The notes under the pieces: generated by a model
Seen by the model: only the letters and a program-made list of their open reading frames with translations
Databases searched by the model: none
What the model was told of the DNA's origin: nothing
Translations under genes and position numbers: made by a program
Part shown: positions 41,586 through 50,421 of the stretch, piece after piece
Layout of the letters: every line of letters starts with the position of its first letter
Position numbering within the stretch: the first letter of the stretch is position 1
Assembly (NCBI RefSeq): GCF_021261325.1
Contig: NZ_JAJSBI010000009.1
Span: 62,001-126,000 of the forward strand
DNA: 64,000 nt
Source: Streptomyces guryensis
GTDB lineage: Bacteria; Actinomycetota; Actinomycetes; Streptomycetales; Streptomycetaceae
Direction of reading: 5' to 3'

Positions 41586-42995
41586 ATGACCGCCGCCACC
41601 CGCAGAGAACACGACCTGCTCGGAGACCGGGGCGTCCCCGCCGACGTGTACTGGGGCATTCACACCCTGCGCGCCACGGAGAACTTCTCCATCACCGGGA
41701 CGCCGATCTCCGCCTACCCGCACCTCATCGACGCGCTCGCAGCCGTCAAGGAGGCAGCAGCTCTCGCCAATGAGGAACTCGGGCTGCTGAAGCCCAGGAA
41801 GGCCGCCGCCATCGTCGAGGCCTGCCGGGAGGTCCGGGACGGGAAGCTGCACGACCAGTTCGTCGTCGACGTGATCCAGGGCGGCGCCGGCACCTCGACC
41901 AACATGAACGCCAACGAGGTCGTCGCCAACCGGGCGCTGGAGCTGCTGGGCCACGCGAAGGGCGAGTACCGGCACCTGCACCCCAACGAGGACGTCAACC
42001 TCGGGCAGTCGACCAACGACGTCTACCCGACGGCCGTCAAGGTCGCGACCGTCTTCGCCGTACGCGGGCTGCTCAAGGCGATGGCCGTCCTCCAGGATGC
42101 CTTCGGCCGCAAGGCCGTCGAGTTCCGGGACGTGCTGAAGATGGGCCGCACCCAGCTCCAGGACGCCGTGCCCATGACCCTCGGTCAGGAGTTCTCCGCC
42201 TACGCCGTCATGATCGACGAGGACCGCAGCAGGCTCGCCGAGGCCGTCGAACTGGTCCATGAGATCAACCTGGGGGCCACAGCCATCGGCACCGGCCTCA
42301 ACGCCCCCGCCGGGTACGCCGAGTCGGCCCGTCGCCACCTCGCCGAGATCACCGGGCTGCCGCTGGTCACCGCCGCCAACCTCGTCGAGGCCACCCAGGA
42401 CTGCGGCGCGTTCGTCCAGATGTCCGGCGTGCTGAAGCGCGTCGCGGTCAAGCTCTCCAAGAGCTGCAACGATCTGCGGCTGCTGTCCTCCGGGCCGCGC
42501 GCGGGCCTCGGTGAGATCAACCTGCCGCCGGTACAGGCCGGTTCGTCCATCATGCCCGGCAAGGTCAACCCGGTGATCCCCGAGGTCGTCAACCAGGTCG
42601 CCTTCGAGGTGATCGGCAACGACGTCACCATCACGATGGCCGCGGAGGCGGGACAGCTCCAGGTCAACGCCTTCGAGCCGATCATCCTGCACTCCCTGTC
42701 GGAGTCCATCACCCATCTGCGCGCCGCCTGCCTGACTCTCGCTGAGCGCTGTGTGGACGGCATCACCGCCAACACCGAGGTGCTGCGCGCGAGTGTCGAG
42801 AACTCCATCGGTCTGGTCACCGCCCTCAACCCGCACATCGGCTACACGGCGGCCACCGACATCGCCAAGGAGGCGCTCGCCACCGGCCGCGGCGTCGCCG
42901 AACTCGTCCTGGAAAGACGCCTGTTGCCGGCCGAGATGCTCGCCGACCTGCTCCGCCCCGAGGCCGTGGCCGGTAGAGGCCAAGCCCTGGCCTGA
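41586..42995 (+). CDS. aspA: Aspartate ammonia-lyase (aspartase)
   Basis: A 469-residue fumarase/aspartase superfamily enzyme that converts L-aspartate to fumarate and ammonia. The signature GSSIMPGKVNP carries the catalytic Ser (about 320-321), and HPNEDVNLGQSTNDVYPTA and GRTQLQDAVP complete the three conserved regions. Length agrees with AspA rather than argininosuccinate lyase, and the aspartase-type signature start is VQAGSS. As last gene of the run it suggests aspartate is the end product of the pathway, feeding the TCA cycle. Confidence 0.9.
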   Translation: MTAATRREHDLLGDRGVPADVYWGIHTLRATENFSITGTPISAYPHLIDALAAVKEAAALANEELGLLKPRKAAAIVEACREVRDGKLHDQFVVDVIQGGAGTSTNMNANEVVANRALELLGHAKGEYRHLHPNEDVNLGQSTNDVYPTAVKVATVFAVRGLLKAMAVLQDAFGRKAVEFRDVLKMGRTQLQDAVPMTLGQEFSAYAVMIDEDRSRLAEAVELVHEINLGATAIGTGLNAPAGYAESARRHLAEITGLPLVTAANLVEATQDCGAFVQMSGVLKRVAVKLSKSCNDLRLLSSGPRAGLGEINLPPVQAGSSIMPGKVNPVIPEVVNQVAFEVIGNDVTITMAAEAGQLQVNAFEPIILHSLSESITHLRAACLTLAERCVDGITANTEVLRASVENSIGLVTALNPHIGYTAATDIAKEALATGRGVAELVLERRLLPAEMLADLLRPEAVAGRGQALA

Positions 42996-43429
42996 CATGC
43001 CCGGCGCACCGGCGTACCGGCGTACCGACTCGGCGGGCAAACGGCCGCGCATCGAGGCGGCTCCGTCGGGTCGGGCCGGAGACGTGGTGACGACCCGCGG
43101 GCTGCGGCGATGCGGAGCGCTGAACCGCTCCGGGTCTGATGGAGGCTCCGGACTGTCCCGGAGCAGTCCAAGTAGCGCCGGGGCCGAGACGGTGACGCTT
43201 TCGGTTGCCTGCTGCTCCGATTCCAGCGCTCATGACAACGTGGTTCCTGGCCCGGTGGCGACGCGTATCACTCGCCGCCCGGATGCCCCAGCCTCATCCG
43301 AGTGGTCGGCGCTTGGCGGCTGTTCACGTCGCGCGTCATGGACACGTAAGACTGAACGGCGCCCGAACTGAGCCCCGCCCAGCATGAGGAGCTGCGCCGC
43401 TTCGGCATCCTCGGCTCGGCGCTGGAAGA
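42996..43429. other. No gene recognised
   Basis: About 430 bases of degenerate-looking sequence after aspA. Short open stretches show no domain and poor third-position bias. Confidence 0.35.
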
Positions 43430-43640
43430 AGCCCAGGATTCACCGGTGCGTTGGTGAAACCGGAGGGGGTGAAGCCCGGTGTCGCCCCGATACAGGTCCC
43501 AAGTGGCGCCGCCGACGTTGAGGGTGACGACCTTGGACCGACTGGCAGGGCAGGTGTCCTGGCGGGCTGATCGGTCTGTTCCCAACTGGTGCTCCAGTCG
43601 GCTGGGCGCGTCCAACCCGCATGGTTTGTCTGCCGGATCG
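43430..43640 (-). pseudogene. Possible glycoside hydrolase family 12 remnant
   Basis: The minus strand reads KVVTLNVGGATWDLYRGDTG, then RTGESWA, resembling the strand pair around VGG-x-x-W-x-x-W/Y in GH12 endoglucanases; a neighbouring frame has RAQPTGAPVGN, similar to the QPIGSPVG preceding it. The pieces are in different frames and nothing else of the enzyme remains. Weak, short similarity recalled by eye. Confidence 0.35.
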
Positions 43641-43731
43641 GTGACCGGCGTTGAGCACTTCCTGCTGGTCGGAACGGGTTCGGCGCCCCGGACAGGAGTC
43701 TCCAGGGCGCCCGGCCGCGGTGGCCGCTTCT

Positions 43732-43998
43732 TCACACCGCGGCTATGCCCTCCATACCGGACTCGGCGAAGGAGGGGAGCCCGGTGGCCGTGGTGACCTT
43801 GGTGAGGGAGCCGTTCCTGCCGATGCGGAAGCCGTCGACGATGCCGGAGGTCCCGTTCTGCACGTACAGGAACTTCTCGTCCTGCGTCACCGCCAGGTCG
43901 ATGACCCCTTGGCACATCGCCGACGGCGGTGTGGCGATGCCGATCTCGTTGGTGAGCGCGAGCCTGCCGTGCCGGTTGGTGCGGTAGCCGGTGACGGT
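43732..43998 (-). pseudogene. C-terminal fragment of a lactonase-type beta-propeller protein
   Basis: Minus-strand residues VTGYRTNRHGRLALTNEIG, IDLAVTQDEKFLYVQNGTSG, DGFRIGRNGSLTKVTT and LPSFAESGMEGIAA form about one and a half blades of a YncE/lactonase-like propeller. The frame is open but starts immediately after the aldehyde dehydrogenase TAG with no start codon or ribosome site, so the N-terminal nine-tenths are missing. A deletion or rearrangement joined it there. Confidence 0.7.
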
Positions 43999-45522
43999 CT
44001 AGAAGAACCCAAGCTTCTTCGGACTGTATGAAACAAGAAGGTTCTTGGTCTGCTGATAGTGCTCCAGCATCATCTTGTGCGTCTCGCGCCCGATCCCGGA
44101 CTGCTTGTAGCCGCCGAACGCGGCGTGCGCGGGATAGGCGTGGTAGCAGTTGGTCCAGACGCGGCCGGCCTGGATGGCCCGGCCGGCGCGGTATGCCGTG
44201 TTGATGTCCCGAGTCCATACGCCTGCGCCGAGGCCGTACAGAGTGTCGTTGGCGATCTTGATGGCGTCGTCGAAGTCGTCGAAGGACGCCACGGAGACTA
44301 CGGGGCCGAAGATCTCCTCCTGGAAGATCCGCATGCGGTTGTCGCCCTCGAAGATCGTCGGCTGGACGTAGTAGCCGCCCTTCAACTCGCCGTCGTACTC
44401 GATGCGTTCACCGCCCGTGAGGATCCGGGCGCCCTCCTGCCTGCCGATGTCGAGGTAGGAGAGGATCTTCTCCAGCTGGTCGTTGGAGGCCTGGGCGCCG
44501 ATCATCGTGTCGGTGTCCAGCGGGTGGCCCGGCTTGATCAGCTCGGTCCGGGCGACCGCGGCCTCGAGGAACTCGGCGTAGTTGCCGCGCTGTACGAGGG
44601 CCCGGGAGGGGCAGGTGCACACCTCGCCCTGGTTCAGGGCGAACATGGTGAAGCCCTCGAGCGCCTTGTCGCGGAAGTCGTCGTTCCGCGCCCAGACGTC
44701 GTCGAAGAAGATGTTGGGCGACTTGCCACCGAGCTCCAGGGTGACCGGCTTGATGTTCTCCGAGGCGTACTGCATGATCAGCCGGCCCGTGGTGGTTTCA
44801 CCGGTGAACGCCACCTTCGCCACCCGCGGGCTGGACGCGAGGGGCTTGCCCGCCTCCACGCCGAAGCCGTTGACGATATTGACCACGCCCGGCGGCAGCA
44901 GGTCCGCGATCAGGCTCATCCAGTAGTGGATGGAGGCCGGGGTCTGCTCGGCGGGCTTGATGACGACCGCGTTGCCCGCGGCGAGGGCGGGGGCGAGCTT
45001 CCACACCGCCATCAGGATCGGGAAGTTCCACGGGATGATCTGCGCGACCACGCCGAGCGGCTCGTGGAAGTGGTACGCCACGGTGTCGTCGTCGATCTCG
45101 CCGAGCGAGCCCTCCTGCGCGCGGATCGCACCCGCGAAGTAACGGAAGTGGTCGATCGCGAGGGGGATGTCGGCGGCCAGGGTCTCGCGCACCGGCTTGC
45201 CGTTCTCCCAGCTCTCGGCGACGGCCAGCTTGTCGAGGTTCGCCTCCATCCGGTCGGCGATCTTCAGGAGGATGTCGGAGCGCTCGGTCATCGAGGTACG
45301 ACCCCACCCGGGGGCGGCAGCGTGCGCAGCGTCCAGTGCCCGCTCCACGTCCTCCGCCGTGCCGCGCGCGATCTCGGTGAACGGCTGCCCGTTCACCGGC
45401 GACGGGTTCTCGAAGTACTGTCCGCGGGCCGGCGGCACATACTCGCCCCCGATGAAGTGGTCGTAGCGCGCCTGGTAGGAGACGATCGCGCCCTGGGTGC
45501 CGGGCGCCGCGTAACGGGTCAT
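43999..45522 (-). CDS. NAD-dependent aldehyde dehydrogenase, ExaC/acetaldehyde type
   Basis: A 507-residue aldehyde dehydrogenase; start at 45522 with GGAGG upstream. The catalytic Cys is residue 302 in GEVCTCPSRAL, a Cys-Thr-Cys arrangement typical of the ExaC/AldA acetaldehyde dehydrogenases; Glu lies in LELGGKSPN and Asn in IIPWNFPIL. It ends in KKLGFF, as in that subfamily. The GAF-domain regulator at 45633 lies just upstream on the same strand, as commonly seen for alcohol/aldehyde activators. Confidence 0.92.
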   Translation of the reverse strand: MTRYAAPGTQGAIVSYQARYDHFIGGEYVPPARGQYFENPSPVNGQPFTEIARGTAEDVERALDAAHAAAPGWGRTSMTERSDILLKIADRMEANLDKLAVAESWENGKPVRETLAADIPLAIDHFRYFAGAIRAQEGSLGEIDDDTVAYHFHEPLGVVAQIIPWNFPILMAVWKLAPALAAGNAVVIKPAEQTPASIHYWMSLIADLLPPGVVNIVNGFGVEAGKPLASSPRVAKVAFTGETTTGRLIMQYASENIKPVTLELGGKSPNIFFDDVWARNDDFRDKALEGFTMFALNQGEVCTCPSRALVQRGNYAEFLEAAVARTELIKPGHPLDTDTMIGAQASNDQLEKILSYLDIGRQEGARILTGGERIEYDGELKGGYYVQPTIFEGDNRMRIFQEEIFGPVVSVASFDDFDDAIKIANDTLYGLGAGVWTRDINTAYRAGRAIQAGRVWTNCYHAYPAHAAFGGYKQSGIGRETHKMMLEHYQQTKNLLVSYSPKKLGFF

Positions 45523-45545
45523 GCTGGTCTGCCTCCTTCGAAGCG

Positions 45546-45607
45546 CTGCCCGCCGTTGGGCAGCTCCCGTCGGGAGGCTAGGGACGGCGACGTTGCAACT
45601 ACGTTGC
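45546..45607 (-). promoter_or_regulatory. Leader of the aldehyde dehydrogenase gene: operator-like dyad and two hairpins
   Basis: GCAAC-TAC-GTTGC (45595-45607) is a perfect dyad and overlaps a direct repeat ACGTTGC (45590-45596, 45601-45607). Toward the start codon lie two small hairpins, CTGCCC/GGGCAG (45546-45563) and CTCCC/GGGAG (45564-45576). The dyad is a candidate site for the adjacent activator. Confidence 0.45.
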
Positions 45608-45632
45608 CGTGAGCGCCGGGGACAGGCGCGCA

Positions 45633-46964
45633 CTACGACGGTGTGGCTGTCCGCCGAGCCGCGGCGCCGGACCAGTCGGCCGGTGCCGTCAACTCGCCCT
45701 CCAGCGACCTCAGTTGCGCCCGGACCGTCGCTGTCGGCCGGACCGCGGCGAGCGCCCGCCACACGTCGAGGTCGTCCTCGCCCCACGGCGCGTGTGCCCA
45801 GTCGGCCAGCAGGTCGGGGTCGCGGCGGGCGATCAGCGCCGCGCGCAGGGCGTCGGCGAGGCGATGCCTGAGGCGCACCACCGCCGGGGCCTGGGAGCCG
45901 GGCAGGAGTGGCCCCGCGTACGCCGTCGCGGCTGCCGTGACCGATCCGGTCTCCAGCCGCCGCTCGACGACGGCCACGTCGCACTCGACCGGCACGGTCA
46001 GCCGGTACGGACGTGAGGCCAGCAGCCCAGGGCCCAGCACCCTGCGCAACCGGGCCAGTTCGGCACGCAGCGTCACCGGTGTCACCGACTCGTCCTCGTA
46101 CAACGCGCACAGCAGCTCGTCGCCGGTCAGACCCTCCGGATGACGGGCCAGCAGGACGAGGATCTCGCTGTGACGGCGGCTGAGCCTGATCCTGCGCCCG
46201 CCGGCGAGGAGTTGTGCCTCGTCCCGGCCGAGCGCCGTCAGCTCGGGCATGTCGGCGGCGGCCCGCGCCGGGGTGAGCAGCGCCAGCTGGGACTCGGCGG
46301 CGCGCGCGACCGCCTGTACGAAGCCCAGGCTGTGCGGATGCGCGAGGCCGTCACCGCCGGTGATGTCCACGGCGCCGAGCACCCGCCCGGTGCGCGGATC
46401 GTGCACCGGAGCCGCCGCGCAGGTCCAGGGCTGCACGCGCCGGATGAAGTGCTCGGCCGCGAAGACCTGCACGGGCCGGTCGACGGCGACCGCGGTCCCC
46501 GGCGCGTTGGTGCCCATCGCCGTCTCCGCCCAGCGGGCACCTGGCACGAAGTTCATCCGGCCCGCATCCCGCCGGGTGGCCGGATGGCCCTCGACCCACA
46601 GCAGCCTGCCGTTCGCGTCGCACACCGCGAGCAGATGCTTCCCGTCGGCGGCGAACGTCCCCATCAGCTCACGGAACAGCGGCATCACCCGAGCCAGCGG
46701 ATGCTCGGCCCGGTAGGTGCCGAGGTCATCGTCCACCAGCTCCACGTTCGCCGTGCCGTCGGGCCCCACGCCGGCGCGGGCGGAGCGGCGCCAGGACTCG
46801 GCCACCACCGAACGCACCGGACGTGTCACCGTGCCAGCCTCGGTGAACGTCTCGTGCGCACGGCGTAGCATCCGTGCGTGCTCGGCAGGGTCGGCCCCCG
46901 GCTCCAGGGCCACCCACGGATCGGTCAACTCGGCCTCCCCGAAAGGTGATGCGGCTGAGGACAT
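45633..46964 (-). CDS. GAF-domain transcriptional regulator of aldehyde/alcohol metabolism
   Basis: A 443-residue AcoR-like regulator lacking a sigma-54 ATPase domain. Residues 60-215 form the sensory GAF domain (LLAVCDANGRLLWVEG, FVPGARWAETAMGTNAPG, DITGG). From about 245 a winged-helix resembling OmpR/SARP DNA-binding domains follows (RIRLSRRHSEILVLLARHPE through GLLASRPYRLTVP), then a helical BTAD-like tail. GGAGTG precedes ATG 46964; an in-frame start at 47009 is less likely. Probably activates the aldehyde dehydrogenase immediately downstream. Confidence 0.87.
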   Translation of the reverse strand: MSSAASPFGEAELTDPWVALEPGADPAEHARMLRRAHETFTEAGTVTRPVRSVVAESWRRSARAGVGPDGTANVELVDDDLGTYRAEHPLARVMPLFRELMGTFAADGKHLLAVCDANGRLLWVEGHPATRRDAGRMNFVPGARWAETAMGTNAPGTAVAVDRPVQVFAAEHFIRRVQPWTCAAAPVHDPRTGRVLGAVDITGGDGLAHPHSLGFVQAVARAAESQLALLTPARAAADMPELTALGRDEAQLLAGGRRIRLSRRHSEILVLLARHPEGLTGDELLCALYEDESVTPVTLRAELARLRRVLGPGLLASRPYRLTVPVECDVAVVERRLETGSVTAAATAYAGPLLPGSQAPAVVRLRHRLADALRAALIARRDPDLLADWAHAPWGEDDLDVWRALAAVRPTATVRAQLRSLEGELTAPADWSGAAARRTATPS

Positions 46965-47072
46965 CGTCACTCCGGGTACGCGCGTCGACAACCGTTTCGA
47001 CCAGGTCACCCGAATGACGGCCGGCTTCCGGTCACCGGTCTTCCCGACGGGGGCGTCGGTCGCCCGCCGCGG

Positions 47073-47672
47073 TCAGGCGAGATTGACGAGCTCTATGTAG
47101 CGCGTCCAGTCCCAGTGGGGCCCGGGGTCGGTGTGGTCCGTCCCGGGCACCTCGTAGTGCCCGATGATGTGGTCCCGGTCCTTCGGGATGTCGAGCCGGG
47201 CGCAGATCGTCGCGGTCAGCCTGGCCGACTGTTCGTAGAGGGCGTCGGTGAAGTATGCGGGCCGGTCCACCCAGCCCTCGTGTTCGATACCGATGCTGCG
47301 CGTGTTGTAGTCCCAGTTGCCCGCGTGCCAGGCGATGTCGGCTTCCCGCACGCACTGCGCCACGTGCCCGTCCGCCGAGCGCACCAGGTAGTGCGCGGTC
47401 ACCTTCTTCTCCGGGTTCTGGAAGATGGCGAGCGTTTTCGCGTACGTCTCCTGCGTGACGTGGATGATCACACAGTCGAGGGGATAGGACACGGGGCGGT
47501 CCGACACCGTGTAGTTGGATCTGCTCGCCGGCTGCCATTCGGCGGCCGGGTAGTCGACGTCCTGGTCCTGCGCCCCGGCCCGCGCCTCGGGAAGTAACGC
47601 GTAGGGGACGGCGGCCAGAGCGGCGCCCTTCAGGAACCGCCGCCTGGATGTGCTCGGTCTTGCCCGTTCCAT
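47073..47672 (-). CDS. Secreted N-acetylmuramoyl-L-alanine amidase (Amidase_2), with TTA codon
   Basis: A 199-residue zinc amidase cleaving peptidoglycan stem peptides. A Tat-type signal (SRRRFLKGAA, residues 9-18) precedes the Amidase_2 domain: zinc His in IIHVTQ, then AWHAGNWDYNTRSIGIEHEG, and the second His and acidic residue in DHTDPGPHWDW. Codon 26 (47595-47597) is TTA, read in Streptomyces only by the bldA tRNA, so translation may be developmentally controlled. The leader has three tandem 18-base repeats. Confidence 0.9.
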   Translation of the reverse strand: MERARPSTSRRRFLKGAALAAVPYALLPEARAGAQDQDVDYPAAEWQPASRSNYTVSDRPVSYPLDCVIIHVTQETYAKTLAIFQNPEKKVTAHYLVRSADGHVAQCVREADIAWHAGNWDYNTRSIGIEHEGWVDRPAYFTDALYEQSARLTATICARLDIPKDRDHIIGHYEVPGTDHTDPGPHWDWTRYIELVNLA

Positions 47673-47726
47673 GAAGCCGTGCCTTTCGGTGAACCTGTGC
47701 CTTTCGGTAAACCCGTGCCTTTCGGT
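47673..47726 (-). repeat. Three tandem 18-bp repeats carrying ribosome-binding-like motifs
   Basis: Units 47673-47690, 47691-47708 and 47709-47726 differ at only a few positions and abut the amidase start. On the minus strand each begins ACCGAAAGGCAC, so GAAAGG, the likely ribosome site, occurs three times. 18 is a multiple of three, so the units are also open as RHGFTE-like peptides. Confidence 0.85.
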
Positions 47727-47739
47727 CGGTGGGGGCGGC

Positions 47740-48753
47740 TCAGCCCCGCAGGGTCGTCGCGATCTCGCGCAGCTGAGCGTGCACTCCGCGATGAGTCTCG
47801 CGCGCGGGCAGCCATTGCTTGCGGATCTTGGCCACGCAGGTGTAGTTGGTGTCGCACACATTGGCCAGCGGCGACTCGACCGTCTGGGTGGCGAACTGGT
47901 AGGCGTCCAGCTCACTGAAGCCGTAGTCGCGCACCAGCCACTGCACCAGGTCGAGCTGGGATATCCGGAAGGCGTCCTCCAGCGGGCGGGCCGAGCCCGT
48001 CGAGATGATGTGCGTGTCCGACTCGATGCGCGGCCACGGCGTGGTGAGCCCCTTGAGCAGCTCCACGATCACCACGGTGTTCATCGCGCACTCGACGGCG
48101 ACCCCGCAGGTCTCGCCCTCGCCCTGCCGCGCATGCCCGTCGCCCAGGCTGAGCAGCGCGCCCTCCACGTTCACCCCGAGGTAACAGGTGACGCCGGCCC
48201 GCATCTCGGGCGTGTCCATGTTGCCGCCGTGCGCGTCGGGCACCAGGGCCGAACGGACCTCGAGGTTGGCAGGGGCCACGCCCACGGTGCCGTGCATCGG
48301 GTCCATGGGCAGCTCGGCCTCGATGTCGCTGTCGTGTGCCCGGAACAGGGCCGTGCGGCGGGCGCGGTCGAGCTGCCAGATCCACACGGTCTCCGGCAGC
48401 GGCGGCTGGAGGGTGGCCGTGGTGTGCGTGGAGGTGAGCGCGCCGAACAGCGGGACCGTGGTCGACGCGGCCCAGTCGCGGGCCGGTTCCACGGACACGA
48501 AGTGCACGGCGACCGTGTCACCCGGTTGGGCGCCCTCGACGTAGAAGGGTCCGGTCTGCGGATTGAGGAAGGGGAACTCGCACACCTCGGACACCAGATC
48601 CTTCTCGGACCGCACCCGCCCGGCGAAGCAGTCCTCCGTGTACAGGTCCAGGACCGTGCCGGGCGTGATGCGCGCGACGGGCGGTGCGCCGCCGAACGTC
48701 CAGGCGTACTCGCCCGGCTCGGGCCGGACGGTCAGGGTGCGGGGGTCGCTCAT
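47740..48753 (-). CDS. Acetamidase/formamidase-family protein
   Basis: A 337-residue FmdA_AmdA-type amidase hydrolysing formamide or short amides to ammonia and acid. Family features are PGDTVAVHF, a central DPMHGTVGVAP, GGNMDTPEM and GDGHARQGEGE with its metal/active-site residues. It overlaps the amino-acid permease gene by four bases (permease first), suggesting import of an amide or amino-acid-like substrate followed by deamidation. Confidence 0.9.
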   Translation of the reverse strand: MSDPRTLTVRPEPGEYAWTFGGAPPVARITPGTVLDLYTEDCFAGRVRSEKDLVSEVCEFPFLNPQTGPFYVEGAQPGDTVAVHFVSVEPARDWAASTTVPLFGALTSTHTTATLQPPLPETVWIWQLDRARRTALFRAHDSDIEAELPMDPMHGTVGVAPANLEVRSALVPDAHGGNMDTPEMRAGVTCYLGVNVEGALLSLGDGHARQGEGETCGVAVECAMNTVVIVELLKGLTTPWPRIESDTHIISTGSARPLEDAFRISQLDLVQWLVRDYGFSELDAYQFATQTVESPLANVCDTNYTCVAKIRKQWLPARETHRGVHAQLREIATTLRG

Positions 48754-50240
48754 GGGTGTGCTGCTCCGCTCTGCGCAGGGTCGGTGGGGGAGGGGTCGTC
48801 GAGGTGGACGCGGGCGGTCTCGGATATCCGCTCCGGGTGCCGCCGCATCAGCACCAGCAGCACCACGACACCGGCGGCCATCCACGCGGCGACGATCGGC
48901 CCGGCGTAGGAGACGGGTGCGGTCAGCTCGGTGACGAAGTCGAAGACGGGTAGGCCGGCCGCCGTCAGCAGCGCGGGCACGAACGCGACGATGCCGAGCA
49001 GCGGCAGCAGCAGATGCCGTACCGGTTTGAGCAACTCCCGTCTGCGGCGCAGGAAATAGCCGGCGCAGGCGAGGTTGGCGACGATGTAGACGCCGATCAC
49101 GACCGTGACGATCACCGTGGCGAGCAACAGGAAGGCCGTCACCGGGTCGTAGCCGAAGCCGAGCCCCAGCACGGCACCGACCGCCACCACGGTCTGCACG
49201 GCGATTCCCGCGATGGGGGAGCGGTGTCTGGGGTGGAGCGTGGCGAAGAGGCGGGGCAGGACGCGGATGCGGGCCAGAGCGTAGGCCGTCCGGGTGGAGA
49301 CGTTGGCGCACGCGTTGGCGTTGGCGATCGCTGAGTTCACCACGGCCAGGAACACCAGCACCCAGAACAGGCCGAACGACGCCCGTGCCACGCCCTCCCA
49401 GGACGCGGCGCCGGAGGCCCCGAACCTGGCGAACCGGTCCGGCCCGAGGTACACCGTCATCGCGTAGGTCGTGACCACGTAGAACAGCCCGATGCCGAGC
49501 GCCGCGCCGAGGACCGCGCGGTGCATCGTCCGGCGCGGGTCCCGCGTCTCCTCGGCGAGTGGCGCCGCGGCCTCGAACCCGGCGAAGGCCAGCACCGTGT
49601 ACACCGACCCGGCGAAGACCCCGCTGATCCCTCGGTAGCCCTCGGCCGTGTGGGAAGTGCCGAACACCGAAAGGGTGTTGTCCCCTCCCGCCTTTCCGAT
49701 CAGCCAGACGGCGAACACGAGGAAGACAAGAACCTCGAAGATGCCCAGGACGGTGCCGAAGCGGGCCGAGGCACGCACCCCGTAGTACCCCGCGGCCGCG
49801 ATGATCGCCGCACCCGCGAGCGCCCAGGGCCACCACAGGTCCGCCGGATACGAGGACCACTCCTGGTGCAGCGTGCCCGCCGTGGTGAAGCCGAGCTGCA
49901 GAAGCAGCAGCGGCGGGACCAGAGCCTCCACGAACACATAGCCCCAGCCGACCAGGAAGCCCACGACCGGATGCAGACCCTGCGCCGCGTACGTCGACAC
50001 CGAGCCCGCCGCCGGGAGTTCACGCGCCAGCTCGGCCACGCAGGACGCGGTGAACAGACAGGCCACCAGGGCGATCAGCACCGCGAGCGGCAGGCTCCCG
50101 CCGGCGAAGGCCGCACCCGAGGGAATGGACGCGGCGACGGCTGCGGCCGGCGCCATGGCCGTGATGCTCTGGAACAGCACCTCGCGCAGGCCGATCGCGT
50201 CACGCCTGAGACCTGCGTCCGCCGCCACATTACCCGCCAT
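48750..50240 (-). CDS. APC-superfamily amino-acid permease
   Basis: A 496-residue transporter with about twelve transmembrane segments. N-terminal features match the APC family (VLFQSITAMAPAAAVAASIP; then GSVSTYAAQGL and AFAGFEAAAPLAEETRDPRR). First gene of the pair with the formamidase. The 180 bases upstream contain no recognisable gene. Confidence 0.92.
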   Translation of the reverse strand: MAGNVAADAGLRRDAIGLREVLFQSITAMAPAAAVAASIPSGAAFAGGSLPLAVLIALVACLFTASCVAELARELPAAGSVSTYAAQGLHPVVGFLVGWGYVFVEALVPPLLLLQLGFTTAGTLHQEWSSYPADLWWPWALAGAAIIAAAGYYGVRASARFGTVLGIFEVLVFLVFAVWLIGKAGGDNTLSVFGTSHTAEGYRGISGVFAGSVYTVLAFAGFEAAAPLAEETRDPRRTMHRAVLGAALGIGLFYVVTTYAMTVYLGPDRFARFGASGAASWEGVARASFGLFWVLVFLAVVNSAIANANACANVSTRTAYALARIRVLPRLFATLHPRHRSPIAGIAVQTVVAVGAVLGLGFGYDPVTAFLLLATVIVTVVIGVYIVANLACAGYFLRRRRELLKPVRHLLLPLLGIVAFVPALLTAAGLPVFDFVTELTAPVSYAGPIVAAWMAAGVVVLLVLMRRHPERISETARVHLDDPSPTDPAQSGAAHP

Positions 50241-50421
50241 GTGAATCCCCCCAATCCACGCCGACTGCCCGGCGCCGCCCGATCCGTCGGGAGTGCCCCG
50301 CGTGAATCACGGTACGGCGCTTGCGAGTTGGGCAGAAGGGCGCAACGTGCTTCGGTGGACGACGGCGCGAATGTGGAAAACCCCGCCACCCCTGCGGGTG
50401 AAGCAGAGGGGGCGATGTGGC

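Noticed and set aside
43268..44218. 316-codon minus-strand frame reported as one gene
   Set aside because: It joins a shadow of the aldehyde dehydrogenase to unrelated remnants, with no ribosome site and no consistent coding bias.
47673..47726. Three short repeats considered as a CRISPR array
   Set aside because: Units are directly adjacent without spacers, and no cas gene is present.
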